From assembly GCF_000802225.1 (NCBI RefSeq), contig NZ_JTDI01000003.1, forward strand, positions 434,001 through 498,000: a stretch of DNA of 64,000 bases, given 5' to 3'. The position numbers were made by a program, and so were the translations under genes. The notes beneath the pieces were generated by a model. The model was not told where the DNA came from and searched no databases. It saw only the letters and a list, made by a program, of their open reading frames with translations. Below are positions 26,770 to 37,292 of this stretch, one piece after another. Every line of letters begins with the position of its first letter. Position 1 is the stretch's first letter. This DNA is from Novosphingobium malaysiense. Its GTDB lineage: Bacteria > Pseudomonadota > Alphaproteobacteria > Sphingomonadales > Sphingomonadaceae.

Positions 26770-27095
26770 GCGGATCCCACTCGTTGTTCTTCATGCGGGG
26801 AGGCAGAAGAAGTCTACATAAAAATCGTTCTTATGCATCAATAAATGCAATGAAAATGTAAATATCAAAATTCTAGAACGAATGTGTTGTATCTTCGTGT
26901 AAGGTGATGAACGGACTGGCCCGAAGAATGGCTTCGGTTGGCGCTTTTGGGGAACAAGTTTGGTACCATGCCGGAAGGTGGGACAAGCTGTCATGAGCGC
27001 CAGATCACGATGCGCCGGCGTGATCACGCTTTGCGGTCTTTGCGGTTTCCAAAAAACGGCTTGGCACGTGTGCTGCTGATGCACATCTATGGGTC
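26770..27095. other. AT-rich spacer, no gene supported
   Basis: About 326 bp between the AT-rich membrane protein and the ABC transporter. The first 150 bp are strongly AT-rich and probably hold the membrane-protein promoter. A 97-codon minus-strand frame exists but has no family features. The last 35 bp carry a sigma-54-like GG-N10-GC element. Confidence 0.5.
27062..27077 (+). promoter_or_regulatory. Possible sigma-54 promoter of the ABC transporter
   Basis: TGGCACG-TGTG-CTGCT has the -24 GG and -12 GC with 10 nt between them; it differs from consensus at one base of the -12 half. It ends 19 nt before ATG 27096, leaving a very short leader. It could be chance. Confidence 0.3.
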
Positions 27096-28037
27096 ATGCA
27101 GCCCATTCTGGAAATAAGCGGCCTGACGAAGACCTACTCAGGCGGCTTCACCGCGCTCAAGAGCGTCGATCTCACCATCAATAAGGGCGAAATCTTTGCT
27201 CTCCTCGGCCCCAACGGCGCGGGCAAGACGACGCTGATCGGTGCCGTTTGCGGCCTTGTTCGTCCCAGTTCGGGTGCGATCCACGCTTTTGGCGAGGACA
27301 TGGCGTCCAACTGGCGCCATCTGCGTGCGCGTATCGGCCTGGTGCCGCAGGAACTGGCAACCGACATGTTCGAACCGGTGCGGCGCGCGGTCGGCGATTC
27401 CCGCGGGCTGTTCGGATTGCCGCCCGACGCTGCGAAGATCGAGGAGATTCTGCGCGCCCTCAGTCTGTGGGACAAGCGCGATGCCCAGATCCGGACGCTC
27501 TCGGGCGGAATGAAACGCCGCGTGCTGATCGCCAAGGCGCTGGCCCACGAACCTGAATTGCTGTTCCTCGACGAGCCGACCGCCGGCGTCGACGTGGAAC
27601 TTCGGCGCGACATGTGGCGGCAGATCGCCCTGTTGCGCGAGCGCGGAACCACGGTGATCCTCACCACCCACTACATCGAGGAGGCCGAGGAAATGGCCGA
27701 CCGCGTGGGGATCATCAACAAGGGCGAGATACTGATGGTCGATGAGAAGGCGGCGATGATGGAGCGCCTCGGCCGTACCGAGGCCCTGATCGCGCTGGCG
27801 CAGCCACTGGATGAAATTCCCGAGGTCTTGTCCTCCTTCCCGCTAACGCTGGCCGAGGACGGGCGTGTCCTGTGCTATCGCGGCGATGGCGGGGAAGGGG
27901 GCGGTGCCGGCACTACCGAAGTCGCCCAGCTTACCAAGGCCCTGATCGCGGCAGGCATCGACTACACGGCCATAGACATCCACGAATCGAGCCTCGAAGA
28001 CATCTTCGTCAACCTCTTGGAAGGAGGCGCGGCATGA
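27096..28037 (+). CDS. ABC transporter ATP-binding protein (ABC-2/NodI-DrrA type)
   Basis: Cytosolic ATPase of an exporter. Walker A LLGPNGAGKTTLIGAV at about residue 36, the signature RTLSGGMKRRVLIAKALAHEP, Walker B LLFLDEPTAGVD, and the switch TTHYIEEAEEMADRVGIINKG. A C-terminal segment with a Gly-rich stretch (GDGGEGGGAGT) extends beyond the core. It overlaps the permease start by ATGA, so the two are co-translated. The substrate is unknown; DrrA/NodI relatives export polysaccharides or drugs. Confidence 0.93.
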   Translation: MQPILEISGLTKTYSGGFTALKSVDLTINKGEIFALLGPNGAGKTTLIGAVCGLVRPSSGAIHAFGEDMASNWRHLRARIGLVPQELATDMFEPVRRAVGDSRGLFGLPPDAAKIEEILRALSLWDKRDAQIRTLSGGMKRRVLIAKALAHEPELLFLDEPTAGVDVELRRDMWRQIALLRERGTTVILTTHYIEEAEEMADRVGIINKGEILMVDEKAAMMERLGRTEALIALAQPLDEIPEVLSSFPLTLAEDGRVLCYRGDGGEGGGAGTTEVAQLTKALIAAGIDYTAIDIHESSLEDIFVNLLEGGAA

Positions 28038-28807
28038 GCCTGTTCAATGCGCGCAGCGCCTGGACCATCTACAAGCGCGAACTGCTGCGCGCCTTTCGCA
28101 CCGCGCTCCAGTCCATCCTTGCACCGGTTCTGACGACCACGCTCTACTTCGTGGTCTTCGGCGCCGCTATCGGCGGACAGATGCAGGGTGGCATGGGCGG
28201 GGTGAACTATGGCGCCTTCATCGTGCCCGGCCTGCTGTTGCTGACGCTGCTCGGCGAGAGTACGTCGAACGCCAGCTTCGGCATCTACATGCCGCGCTTT
28301 ACCGGGGCGATCTACGAGTTGCTGTCGGCTCCGGTCGGCGTTGCCGAGACACTGGTGGGTTTCGTGGGGGCGGCGGCCACGAAGTCGCTCATCCTTGCGA
28401 CCATCATTCTGGTGACCGCCAGTTTCTTCGTGGACTATTCGATCGCACATCCGGTCTACGCTTTCGGCTATATCCTGTTGGTATCGGCGAGTTTTTCCCT
28501 GTTCGGTTTCATCCTCGGAATCTGGGCCGACAACTTTGAGAAGCTTTCCATCGTGCCGATGCTGATCCTGATGCCGCTGACGTTTCTGGGTGGTACGTTC
28601 TATTCGATTCAGGTCCTGCCCGAACCGTGGCGCTCGGTGGCGATGGCCAACCCGGTCGTCTATCTCGTGAACGGATTGCGCTGGACGTTCTACGGGCGTT
28701 CGGACTTCCCGATAGTGCTGTCGCTCGGGCTGACGCTACTTTTCCTTGCAATTTGTGTGGCCTTGATTGCCTGGATCTTCAAGACTGGCTGGCGCTTGCG
28801 CACATGA
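28034..28807 (+). CDS. ABC-2 type permease (257 aa)
   Basis: Membrane partner of the preceding ATPase. Six hydrophobic segments are visible; the typical ABC-2 loop reads APVGVAETLVGFVGAAATKSLI, and PLTFLGGTFYSIQVLPEPWR is the conserved sequence before the fifth helix, as in YadH/NodJ. Start ATG 28034 overlaps the ATPase stop by 4 nt. The order ATPase-permease-DUF481 protein suggests a link to the cell envelope, but that is inference. Confidence 0.9.
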   Translation: MSLFNARSAWTIYKRELLRAFRTALQSILAPVLTTTLYFVVFGAAIGGQMQGGMGGVNYGAFIVPGLLLLTLLGESTSNASFGIYMPRFTGAIYELLSAPVGVAETLVGFVGAAATKSLILATIILVTASFFVDYSIAHPVYAFGYILLVSASFSLFGFILGIWADNFEKLSIVPMLILMPLTFLGGTFYSIQVLPEPWRSVAMANPVVYLVNGLRWTFYGRSDFPIVLSLGLTLLFLAICVALIAWIFKTGWRLRT

Positions 28808-28824
28808 CTGGGTAACACGAGAGC

Positions 28825-31000
<2,176 letters not shown>

Positions 31001-31016
31001 CGCCGGAACAAGGCAA

Positions 31017-31043
31017 GAAGGGGCCTGCACTGCAGACCCCTTC
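31017..31043. terminator. Bidirectional terminator between tgt and the tautomerase gene
   Basis: Stem GAAGGGG-c-CTGC / GCAG-a-CCCCTTC with a 3-nt loop, between two convergent genes. T-rich sequence (gaactttcgctttt) follows on the plus strand. Confidence 0.65.
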
Positions 31044-31065
31044 GAACTTTCGCTTTTCGAATGCG

Positions 31066-31293
31066 TCAGGCGGTGGCGGGCTGTCGCTGCATGGCATGGA
31101 CGTCGGCTGCATGAAGCGTCTGTCCGCCGATGCCCCAGTCGCCTTGCTCGACTTCGACGATACGCACCCAGGTGACGCCGCGCAGGGCCTCGCCTTCGAT
31201 GGATACCATGGTGTCCGTCACCTTGCTGATGATTTCCTGCTTCTGCTCCGGGGTGAAAACGTCCTTGATTACGTCGATGGTCACGAGCGGCAT
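31066..31293 (-). CDS. 4-oxalocrotonate tautomerase family protein (75 aa)
   Basis: A tautomerase-superfamily enzyme with the catalytic N-terminal proline exposed after Met removal ([13 protein letters not shown]). The 4-OT fold is indicated by [20 protein letters not shown], then [20 protein letters not shown], where conserved Arg and hydrophobic residues belong. It is slightly longer than the classical 62-residue enzymes. It is divergent from an HxlR regulator with an inverted repeat in between, which suggests regulation in response to an aromatic or keto substrate. Confidence 0.85.
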   Translation of the reverse strand: MPLVTIDVIKDVFTPEQKQEIISKVTDTMVSIEGEALRGVTWVRIVEVEQGDWGIGGQTLHAADVHAMQRQPATA

Positions 31294-31402
31294 TGATAGT
31301 CTCCTCTGTGTCTTGCAGTGCCGGTGTCCGGCGGTGAGGAGATGTTTGCGCGAAGATCGTCGCCAAGGTTAGTTCATCGTCTGAAGGAGACCGCTACAGA
31401 AG

Positions 31403-31421
31403 TTGTAGTAACGCACTACAA
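31403..31421. promoter_or_regulatory. Perfect inverted repeat TTGTAGT-N5-ACTACAA
   Basis: Seven-base arms TTGTAGT and ACTACAA separated by AACGC, in the divergent region between the tautomerase (start 31293) and HxlR (start 31467) genes. It is a dyad of the size and symmetry expected for an HxlR dimer and is the likely operator of both genes. Confidence 0.6.
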
Positions 31422-31466
31422 AAAGTGGGATGTTGCCGGCCACAATTCGAAACGGGAAAGCGTGAT

Positions 31467-32177
31467 ATGCAGTACGGCCAGTTCTGTCCGATTGCCAAGG
31501 CTACGGAAATCCTGGGTGAGAAATGGACATTCCTGATCTTGCGCGAACTTGTCATGGGTGGCCGTCGCTTCAACGAGTTGCAACGCGGCCTTGGGGACAT
31601 TTCTCCGGCGTTGCTCACCGCCCGCCTGAAATCGTTCGAAGAACAAGGGCTCGTGGTCAAGCGGAAGATCGGCGGACAACGCTCGTTCGAATACTGGCCG
31701 ACGAAGGCATGCACCGAACTGCTGCCGGTGCTCTCGGCGCTCGGCGAGTGGGGGCTGCTTTATGCCCGGCATAATACCATCGATGCGGACCTCGATGTCG
31801 AATTGCTCATGCTCTATCTGGAGCGCAGCATAGATCCCGCAGAGATGATCGGTGATCGGAGCATCATTCAGTTCAAGTTTCGCGATCTCAAACAGCAACA
31901 GGACTGGTGGCTGCTCGTCAACGACTGCAACGTCGATCTGTGCATCACGGACCCCGGCAAGGATGTCGACGTCTATTTCACCTGTACGGTACGTACGATG
32001 CACGATGTGTGGATGGGGGACCGCTCCTATCGCGAGGCGATCGGATCAGGCGATCTCGTTGTCCAGGGGGAGCCGGGTTTGCTGAAGAACATCAGCAGCT
32101 GGCTGAGGCCCAGCGTATTTGCAGAATCTCCACGCGCACCGCTGCCGCAAGGTCTTGGGGCGGTAATCGCCGGGTGA
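31467..32177 (+). CDS. HxlR-family regulator with a C-terminal SCP2-like domain (236 aa)
   Basis: An N-terminal HxlR winged helix (CPIAKATEILGEKWTFLILRELVMGGRRFNELQRGL, then LLTARLKSFEEQGLVVKRKI) with the conserved Cys near residue 7. The C-terminal half (residues 110-230: DRSIIQFKFRDLKQQQDWWLL, DVDVYFTCTVRTMHDVWMGD, SGDLVVQGEPGLLKNISSWL) looks like an SCP2 sterol-binding-type fold, which is a lipophilic-ligand sensor in some HxlR proteins. Start ATG 31467. It is divergent from the tautomerase, with an inverted repeat 46 nt upstream. Confidence 0.85.
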   Translation: MQYGQFCPIAKATEILGEKWTFLILRELVMGGRRFNELQRGLGDISPALLTARLKSFEEQGLVVKRKIGGQRSFEYWPTKACTELLPVLSALGEWGLLYARHNTIDADLDVELLMLYLERSIDPAEMIGDRSIIQFKFRDLKQQQDWWLLVNDCNVDLCITDPGKDVDVYFTCTVRTMHDVWMGDRSYREAIGSGDLVVQGEPGLLKNISSWLRPSVFAESPRAPLPQGLGAVIAG

Positions 32178-32263
32178 TCGCAACGCCGAGCAGCAACGAA
32201 AAGCACAGTTCCGGTCGGCAGTAGGAACTGTCTAAAAAAGTGTCGGCGAATATGCTTGGATGA

Positions 32264-32470
32264 TCAGGCGGTCAGTTCGAGTTGGCCACCTGTCTTTTCC
32301 GCGTGCGCTTTCTCGCAAGCCTCGAGTTCGGTGTGTACGTAGGCCACGAAGCGCCCCGTGCGCGTGTCGAGATAGCCGGCGCCGATTTCGCACGCGTGCT
32401 GCTGCGCGGTTCCGAGATCGGGATACCATTTGCCGATGCGGTGAGGGGTGACGAAACGATAGCTTGTCAT
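32264..32470 (-). CDS. Small conserved hypothetical protein (68 aa)
   Basis: A short soluble protein: MTSYRFVTPHRIGKWYPDL, GAGYLDTRTGRFVAYVHTEL, CEKAHAEKTGG. No membrane segment or known domain. It has an ordinary start at ATG 32470, downstream of nothing on its own strand except rpsD's terminator region beyond 32553. The composition looks like a real gene, but the function is unknown. Confidence 0.6.
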   Translation of the reverse strand: MTSYRFVTPHRIGKWYPDLGTAQQHACEIGAGYLDTRTGRFVAYVHTELEACEKAHAEKTGGQLELTA

Positions 32471-32549
32471 AGTGCTTGCCTAATGCCCGTCGATTGCGTC
32501 GGTTCCCTGACAAGCATCAAGAATCGTGTAATTTTTTGTGTCGCTTGAC

Positions 32550-32581
32550 GCGAAAAGGGCGGCCCCGAAGGACCGCCCTTT
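32550..32581 (-). terminator. rpsD terminator
   Basis: Stem AAAGGGCGG / CCGCCCTTT with a 10-nt loop; on the minus strand it ends in TTTTCGCG. It lies 25 nt beyond the rpsD stop. Confidence 0.85.
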
Positions 32582-32605
32582 CCTGAATTCCGTAAGGGAC
32601 CGAAA

Positions 32606-33220
32606 TCAGCGCGAGTAGAACTCGACGACCAGGTTCGGTTCCATCTTCACCGGGTAGGGCACTTCGTCGAGCGTCGGGACGCGAACGAAGGTCACCTTGT
32701 CGGTGCTGTCCTGCGAGACGTAGTCGGGGACCTCACGCTCGGGCAGGCTCTGCGCTTCGATGACCAGCGCCATTTCCTTGGCCTTGTCGCCCAGGCTGAT
32801 GACGTCGCCGATCTTGATGCGGCGCGAGGCGATGTTGCACTTCACGCCGTTCACGCGGATGTGGCCGTGCGAAACGATCTGGCGGGCAGCGAAGATGGTC
32901 GGCGCGAACTTGGCGCGGTACACGACCATGTCGAGGCGCTGTTCGAGCAGGCCGATCAGGTTCTGACCGGTGTCGCCCTTCATCTTGGCGGCTTCCTGGT
33001 AGGTGCGCTTGAACTGCTTCTCGGTCACGTCGCCGTAGTAGCCCTTGAGCTTCTGCTTGGCGCGCAGCTGGATGCCGTAGTCCGAAAGCTTGCCCTTGCG
33101 GCGCTGGCCGTGCTGGCCCGGGCCGTAGCTGCGGCGGTTCACCGAGCTCTTGGGACGGCCCCAGATGTTCTCGCCCATGCGGCGGTCGAGTTTGTACTTG
33201 GCGCTCTTGCGCTTCGACAT
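32606..33220 (-). CDS. rpsD: 30S ribosomal protein S4
   Basis: Primary assembly protein of the small ribosomal subunit that binds 16S rRNA and can repress its own operon. The 204-aa protein begins [20 protein letters not shown] and has the S4 RNA-binding domain ([41 protein letters not shown]), with the C-terminal VEFYSR. I use ATG 33220; an upstream ATG at 33328 would add 36 unrelated residues. It stands alone, followed by its own terminator. Confidence 0.97.
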   Translation of the reverse strand: MSKRKSAKYKLDRRMGENIWGRPKSSVNRRSYGPGQHGQRRKGKLSDYGIQLRAKQKLKGYYGDVTEKQFKRTYQEAAKMKGDTGQNLIGLLEQRLDMVVYRAKFAPTIFAARQIVSHGHIRVNGVKCNIASRRIKIGDVISLGDKAKEMALVIEAQSLPEREVPDYVSQDSTDKVTFVRVPTLDEVPYPVKMEPNLVVEFYSR

Positions 33221-33427
33221 AAGATGTCTTTCCGTTCTGCTTGCCGCGCTACCACCCTGGTGCGCGATCCCTAGTTTCCCGGGGCGCACCATCCGACCGA
33301 ATTTCGCCGGATGCGGCCGCCGCTTCACCGGGGTGCGGGGCCGAAGGAACGAACCTGTCGGTAAAGGCAGGCGTCCTGTGAAGGGCTGCCCCTTACGGGG
33401 CTGCGCCGGAAAGTCAAGCCGAAAGGC

Positions 33428-34153
33428 TTAATCCCGTGGGCGACGCTCCTTTTCCAGCGTCGAGAGCACGCCGCGCAGGGTGCGGACTTCCAGGTGGTTC
33501 CAGCCCGGCTTGGTCAGCACGTTGCGCAAGGTGAGACGGTTGGCCTCGGCGCGGGTTTCCGGCCAGAAGTAGTTCTTCTCTTCCAGCAGCCGCTCGAAAT
33601 GGCCGATCAGGCCTTCCAGTTCGTCCTGCGGGGCGGGGGGCAGAAGCTCTTCCACAGTGGGCTGTGCCAGATCCGCGCCCTTGCTCCACTCGTAGGCGCA
33701 AAGGATGACGGCTTGAGCGAGATTGAGCGACGCAAACTGCGGATTGATCGGAACGGTCAGGATCGCGCGGGCCAGAGCGACGTCCTCGGTTTCCAGGCCC
33801 GAGCGTTCTGGCCCGAAGACATAGGCGGAGCGGCCGGTCGCCGCGTGTACCTCGCGGGCGGCTTCCTCCGGCGTGACGACGGGCTTGGTCACGCCGCGCT
33901 TGCGCACAGTCGTGGCATAGACGTTCGAGCAATCGGCAACGGCGTCGGCGAGCGTCTCGAAGACCTCTGCCTTCTCAAGCACGACATCCGCGCCCGATGC
34001 GGCAGGACCGGCCGAAGGATTGGGCCAGCCGTCGCGCGGGGTGACGAGACGCATCTCGGTGAGCCCGAAGTTGAGCATCGCCCGGGCCGCCTTGCCGATG
34101 TTCTCGCCAAGCTGCGGCCGGACGAGAACGATGACGGGGGCCTTGTCAGCCAT
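33428..34153 (-). CDS. trmJ: tRNA/rRNA 2'-O-methyltransferase, TrmJ-like (SPOUT)
   Basis: SpoU-type SPOUT methyltransferase, most like TrmJ that methylates ribose 32 of tRNA. The 241-aa protein shows the three motifs: [20 protein letters not shown] near the start, [17 protein letters not shown] (about residue 110), and [19 protein letters not shown] (the knot). Start ATG 34153 overlaps the nrdR stop by 8 nt. A C-terminal extension ([31 protein letters not shown]) is typical of TrmJ. Confidence 0.9.
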   Translation of the reverse strand: MADKAPVIVLVRPQLGENIGKAARAMLNFGLTEMRLVTPRDGWPNPSAGPAASGADVVLEKAEVFETLADAVADCSNVYATTVRKRGVTKPVVTPEEAAREVHAATGRSAYVFGPERSGLETEDVALARAILTVPINPQFASLNLAQAVILCAYEWSKGADLAQPTVEELLPPAPQDELEGLIGHFERLLEEKNYFWPETRAEANRLTLRNVLTKPGWNHLEVRTLRGVLSTLEKERRPRD

Positions 34154-34622
34154 TGCCACCCTCGCTCGCGGCCACGTCCTGCACGGTCCCGGCGAACTCC
34201 TCGAAGTCCCGCGCCTCGTTGAAGGCGCGATAGACGCTGGCAAAGCGGATGTAGGCGACGGAATCGAGCTGGCGAAGTCCGTCCATCACCATTTCGCCTA
34301 TCGCCAGCGAGGAGACTTCCGGCTCGCCGCTGGTTTCGACCTGGCGCTGCACGCCCGACACGAGTTGGTCGATCTTTTCACGGTCGATCCCGCGCTTGCG
34401 GCAGGCGAGCGTGACCGACTGCTCGATCTTCGAACGGTCGAACGGCTCGCGGGCATCGTCGCTCTTCACCACGGTGATCTCGCGCAGCTGCACGCGTTCA
34501 AAGGTAGTGAAACGGGCGCCGCAACTGGTGCACTGGCGCCGCCGCCGGATCGCGGTGTTATCCTCGGTCGGTCGGCTATCCTTGACCTGCGTATCGTCGT
34601 TGGCGCAGAACGGACACCGCAT
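34146..34622 (-). CDS. nrdR: Transcriptional repressor NrdR
   Basis: ATP/dATP-sensing repressor of ribonucleotide reductase genes. The 158-aa protein has an N-terminal zinc ribbon ([17 protein letters not shown] ... [18 protein letters not shown]) and an ATP-cone ([20 protein letters not shown] ... [13 protein letters not shown]). It lies in the rpiB-glyA-(80 aa)-nrdR-trmJ operon, so it is co-expressed with serine/glycine metabolism, a common alphaproteobacterial order. Confidence 0.96.
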   Translation of the reverse strand: MRCPFCANDDTQVKDSRPTEDNTAIRRRRQCTSCGARFTTFERVQLREITVVKSDDAREPFDRSKIEQSVTLACRKRGIDREKIDQLVSGVQRQVETSGEPEVSSLAIGEMVMDGLRQLDSVAYIRFASVYRAFNEARDFEEFAGTVQDVAASEGGNG

Positions 34623-34654
34623 TCAGGCAATCACTTTCTTGAAAAGGCGCGCGC

Positions 34655-34897
34655 TCAGTCCGGCCGTACGCGCTTGTAGAACTTGTAGCCCGCCCCGGCG
34701 GCAAGGCCGAGGCCGACCGAGACGACCGGCAGCATCGCGCCAGCCACGGCCCCCAGCGCCCCCCATGCCAGAACTGGCTTGGTCGATGGATGGTCGAGAC
34801 CATCCTGCAGCATTCCGGCGAGTTCCTGGCGGGCATCGTAGATGAAGTCGCCGGTGCCGTTGGGGCGCTTGTCGTTAAGGGGGTCGTGGTCGGTCAT
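34655..34897 (-). CDS. Small membrane protein of unknown function (80 aa)
   Basis: The protein has a soluble N-terminal half (MTDHDPLNDKRPNGTGDFIY, DARQELAGMLQDGLDHPS) and a C-terminal hydrophobic segment of about 25 residues (LAWGALGAVAGAMLPVVSVGL) with a short basic tail YKFYKRVRPD. Start ATG 34897 has GAGGA 7 nt upstream. It sits between glyA (4-nt gap) and nrdR in one operon. I recognise no family. Confidence 0.7.
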   Translation of the reverse strand: MTDHDPLNDKRPNGTGDFIYDARQELAGMLQDGLDHPSTKPVLAWGALGAVAGAMLPVVSVGLGLAAGAGYKFYKRVRPD

Positions 34898-34901
34898 AGT
34901 A

Positions 34902-36200
34902 TCAGTCCTCGTAGATCGGGAATCGATCACACAAGGCTTCAACTCGCGAACGGACATTCTGCTCCACCTGGGCGTCGCCGGATTCGCCGCACTTGGCGAG
35001 TCCATCGAGCACGTCGGCGACCATGTTGCCGATCTCGCGGAATTCCTCGACACCGAAACCGCGCGTGGTGCCGGCCGGCGATCCGACGCGGATGCCGCTG
35101 GTCTTCATCGGCGGCAGGGGGTCGAAGGGAATGCCGTTCTTGTTGCAGGTGATGCCGGCGCGTTCCAGCGCTTCGTCGGCATCCTTACCGGTCACGCCGA
35201 GCGGCGAGAGATCGATCAGCGCGAGGTGCGTATCGGTACCGCCGGAGACGATCTCGGCGCCGCGGGCCTTGAGCGTGTCGGCCAGGGCCTTGGCGTTCTC
35301 GACCACTTTCTTCGAGTACTCTTTGAACTCGGGACGCAGCGCTTCTCCGAAAGCGACCGCCTTGGCCGCGACGACGTGCATCAGCGGGCCACCCTGCAGG
35401 CCGGGGAACACCGCCGAATTGATCTTCTTGGCCAGCTTTTCATCGTTGGTCAGGATCATGCCGCCACGCGGGCCGCGCAGGGTCTTGTGTGTGGTGGTGG
35501 TGGCGATATGCGCGTGCGGGAAGGGCGAGGGGTGGACGCCCGCAGCCACGAGGCCGGCGAAGTGCGCCATGTCCACCTGGAACAGAGCGCCCACGCTATC
35601 GGCGATCTCGCGCATGCGCTTGAAGTCGATGACGCGCGGATAGGCCGAACCGCCGGCGATGATCAGCTTGGGCTGGTGCTCCTTGGCCAGCGCCTCGACC
35701 TGGTCGTAGTCGATCAGGTGTGTGTCCCTGGTCACGCCGTACTGCACGGCATTGAACCACTTGCCCGACATCGCGGCGCGCGCGCCATGGGTGAGGTGAC
35801 CGCCGGCATCGAGGCTCATGCCCATGATGGTGTCGCCCGGCTTGACCGTGGCGAGCAGCACCGCACCGTTGGCCTGGGCGCCCGAGTGGGGCTGGACGTT
35901 GGCGAATTCGCAGCCGAACAGCTCCTTGGCGCGCTCGATGGCGAGCGTCTCGACTTCGTCGGACGGTTCGCAGCCCTGGTAGTAGCGCTTGCCGGGATAG
36001 CCCTCGGCATACTTGTTGGTGAGCACCGAACCCTGCGCTTCGAGAACGGCCTTGGAGACGATGTTTTCCGATGCGATCAGTTCGATCTGCTTGCGTTCGC
36101 GCTTCATCTCGTGACCGATCGCCTTGGCGACGGCGGGGTCGCTCTGGGCGATCGTTTCGGTGAAGAAGCCGGGGGAACGGATGGCGGTTTCGACAGTCAT
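34902..36200 (-). CDS. glyA: Serine hydroxymethyltransferase
   Basis: PLP enzyme that makes glycine and methylene-THF from serine and THF. The 432-aa product has [20 protein letters not shown] near the start, [19 protein letters not shown], and the PLP-lysine region [18 protein letters not shown] (Lys about residue 238). It starts 19 nt after rpiB, and the downstream 80-aa gene begins 4 nt later. It supplies one-carbon units for the purine genes also found in this window. Confidence 0.97.
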   Translation of the reverse strand: MTVETAIRSPGFFTETIAQSDPAVAKAIGHEMKRERKQIELIASENIVSKAVLEAQGSVLTNKYAEGYPGKRYYQGCEPSDEVETLAIERAKELFGCEFANVQPHSGAQANGAVLLATVKPGDTIMGMSLDAGGHLTHGARAAMSGKWFNAVQYGVTRDTHLIDYDQVEALAKEHQPKLIIAGGSAYPRVIDFKRMREIADSVGALFQVDMAHFAGLVAAGVHPSPFPHAHIATTTTHKTLRGPRGGMILTNDEKLAKKINSAVFPGLQGGPLMHVVAAKAVAFGEALRPEFKEYSKKVVENAKALADTLKARGAEIVSGGTDTHLALIDLSPLGVTGKDADEALERAGITCNKNGIPFDPLPPMKTSGIRVGSPAGTTRGFGVEEFREIGNMVADVLDGLAKCGESGDAQVEQNVRSRVEALCDRFPIYED

Positions 36201-36219
36201 GTTCGGGGACCTCTTCGGA

Positions 36220-36657
36220 TCAGAATGCGGGGTTGGTAAGCTTCTCGACGCGGCCGGTGTGGCGGCCTCCGCCGAACTCGGTGGACAGGAACGCGTCGAG
36301 GCAAGCCTTGGCCATGTCCACGCCGGTCAGACGTGCACCCATGGCGATGCAGTTCGCATTGTTGTGCTCGCGGGCGAGCGCGGCCGAAAGCGGCTCGGAG
36401 ACGAGCGCGCAGCGGCAATCGGGGTTGCGGTTCACGGCCATCGAGATGCCTATCCCGGAGCCGCACAGCGCCACGCCGTACTCGGCGGTGCCGTCGGCGA
36501 CGACCGAGGCGAGCTTGTAGCCGAAGTCGGGGTAGTCGACCCGGTCGGCGGTCTCGGGGCCGAGGTCGGCGACTTCATGGCCGCTTTCGATAAGGTATTC
36601 GCGCAATTCGGCCTTGAGGTCGACGGCGGCGTGATCGGAGGCAATGGCAATACGCAT
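36220..36657 (-). CDS. rpiB: Ribose-5-phosphate isomerase B
   Basis: Interconverts ribose 5-phosphate and ribulose 5-phosphate. The 145-aa protein begins [20 protein letters not shown] and has [18 protein letters not shown] (the catalytic Cys-GSGIG) and [14 protein letters not shown] with [18 protein letters not shown] near the end. It is the first gene of the rpiB-glyA-nrdR-trmJ operon, with about 600 bp of mostly non-coding DNA upstream. Confidence 0.96.
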   Translation of the reverse strand: MRIAIASDHAAVDLKAELREYLIESGHEVADLGPETADRVDYPDFGYKLASVVADGTAEYGVALCGSGIGISMAVNRNPDCRCALVSEPLSAALAREHNNANCIAMGARLTGVDMAKACLDAFLSTEFGGGRHTGRVEKLTNPAF

Positions 36658-36883
36658 GGGGAAGGGGCCTGTTCCTTATGCGGGAGTCGTTTGCGCTCCC
36701 CTTAGTCATGACTTCGCCGCAAAGCGAGTCCCGGCAGGAGCCTATCCAGCGTGTAAGGGAGCAAGAGATCGATTTTTCCGAATGCTCCTCCTGAACAGGC
36801 ATTGTCCGGCACGTGGATGATGCCTTTGCGTGCTTGCTTGATTGCCCGGTGCGCAGCGGCTGCCACGACACGCGGCCGGGGGA

Positions 36884-37071
36884 CTAATGGCTGTCCGGCG
36901 CGAAAAGGAGCCGGATGTGGGAAGCCATGAGCGGCACCTGCTGCGCCGTGATCGCTGGTCGTTCAGCGCCCGCGAGATAACCAGGCCGCCTTCGATGGTC
37001 ACGCTGATCATGTCGGCGAGCCGGTCGAGATCGACGTTTTCCCTGGGCGGGCAAACGCGGACAATGTCCAT
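36884..37071 (-). pseudogene. Remnant of a TetR-family regulator C-terminus
   Basis: Reading the minus strand from 37071: VDLDRLADMISVTIEGGLVI SRALND, the last helices of a TetR ligand domain, then one base is missing near 36955 and the other frame continues ITAQQVPLMASHIRLLFAPD to a stop at 36884. There is no HTH domain upstream. The pattern is a truncated and frameshifted relic. Confidence 0.6.
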
Positions 37072-37127
37072 GTCGGCAGTGTATCGCGCCGCTTGCACAA
37101 GGAATGCATGTCCTGACCCAACCAAAG

Positions 37128-37149
37128 GCCCCGCCCGGGCGGGGCTTTT
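37128..37149 (+). terminator. Strong GC palindrome with T tail
   Basis: GCCCCGCCC / GGGCGGGGC with no spare loop bases, followed by TTTTC. On the minus strand the tail is CCTTTGG. It is a good terminator shape but no gene upstream on the plus strand needs it; it probably belonged to the lost neighbour. Confidence 0.5.
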
Positions 37150-37232
37150 CATGTGTTCGCGGCCCATGTGCGTCGGAACTTTTTACAGGCACGAATACCG
37201 TTAACCATGGGGCGCAGCGAAAATCCGCAGCT

Positions 37233-37248
37233 GGCACGCTCCTTGCTC
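37233..37248 (+). promoter_or_regulatory. Consensus sigma-54 (-24/-12) promoter of the PEP-CTERM gene
   Basis: TGGCACG-CTCC-TTGCT matches the RpoN consensus at every conserved base (GG at 37234-37235 and GC at 37246-37247, ten nucleotides apart). The expected start of transcription is about 37258, 35 nt before the ATG. PEP-CTERM genes in other bacteria are known to be driven by sigma-54 with the PrsK/PrsR system, so the fit is more than chance. Confidence 0.8.
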
Positions 37249-37292
37249 AGTCTCCTGGGTAACCAAATTCATGACTGAGGACAGGGACTGCC

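Larger units (their letters stand above)
36658..37292. other. 635-bp spacer with a regulator remnant, a hairpin and a sigma-54 promoter
   Basis: No intact gene. It holds a broken TetR C-terminus (36884-37071, minus strand), a strong palindromic hairpin (37128-37149) and the consensus -24/-12 promoter of the PEP-CTERM gene (37233-37248). Between 36658 and 36883 I see nothing else. Confidence 0.7.

Noticed and set aside
26791..27084. 97-codon minus-strand frame in the AT-rich spacer
   Set aside because: No family features and no ribosome-binding site; an open frame by chance in AT-rich DNA.
36742..37167. 141-codon frame upstream of rpiB as an intact gene
   Set aside because: Only a TetR C-terminal fragment is meaningful and it is frameshifted; recorded as a remnant instead.
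37175..37203. GGAAC ... CGGTT as an EcfG (general stress) promoter before the PEP-CTERM gene
   Set aside because: The spacing is about 20 nt instead of 16-17 and a far better sigma-54 element lies downstream.
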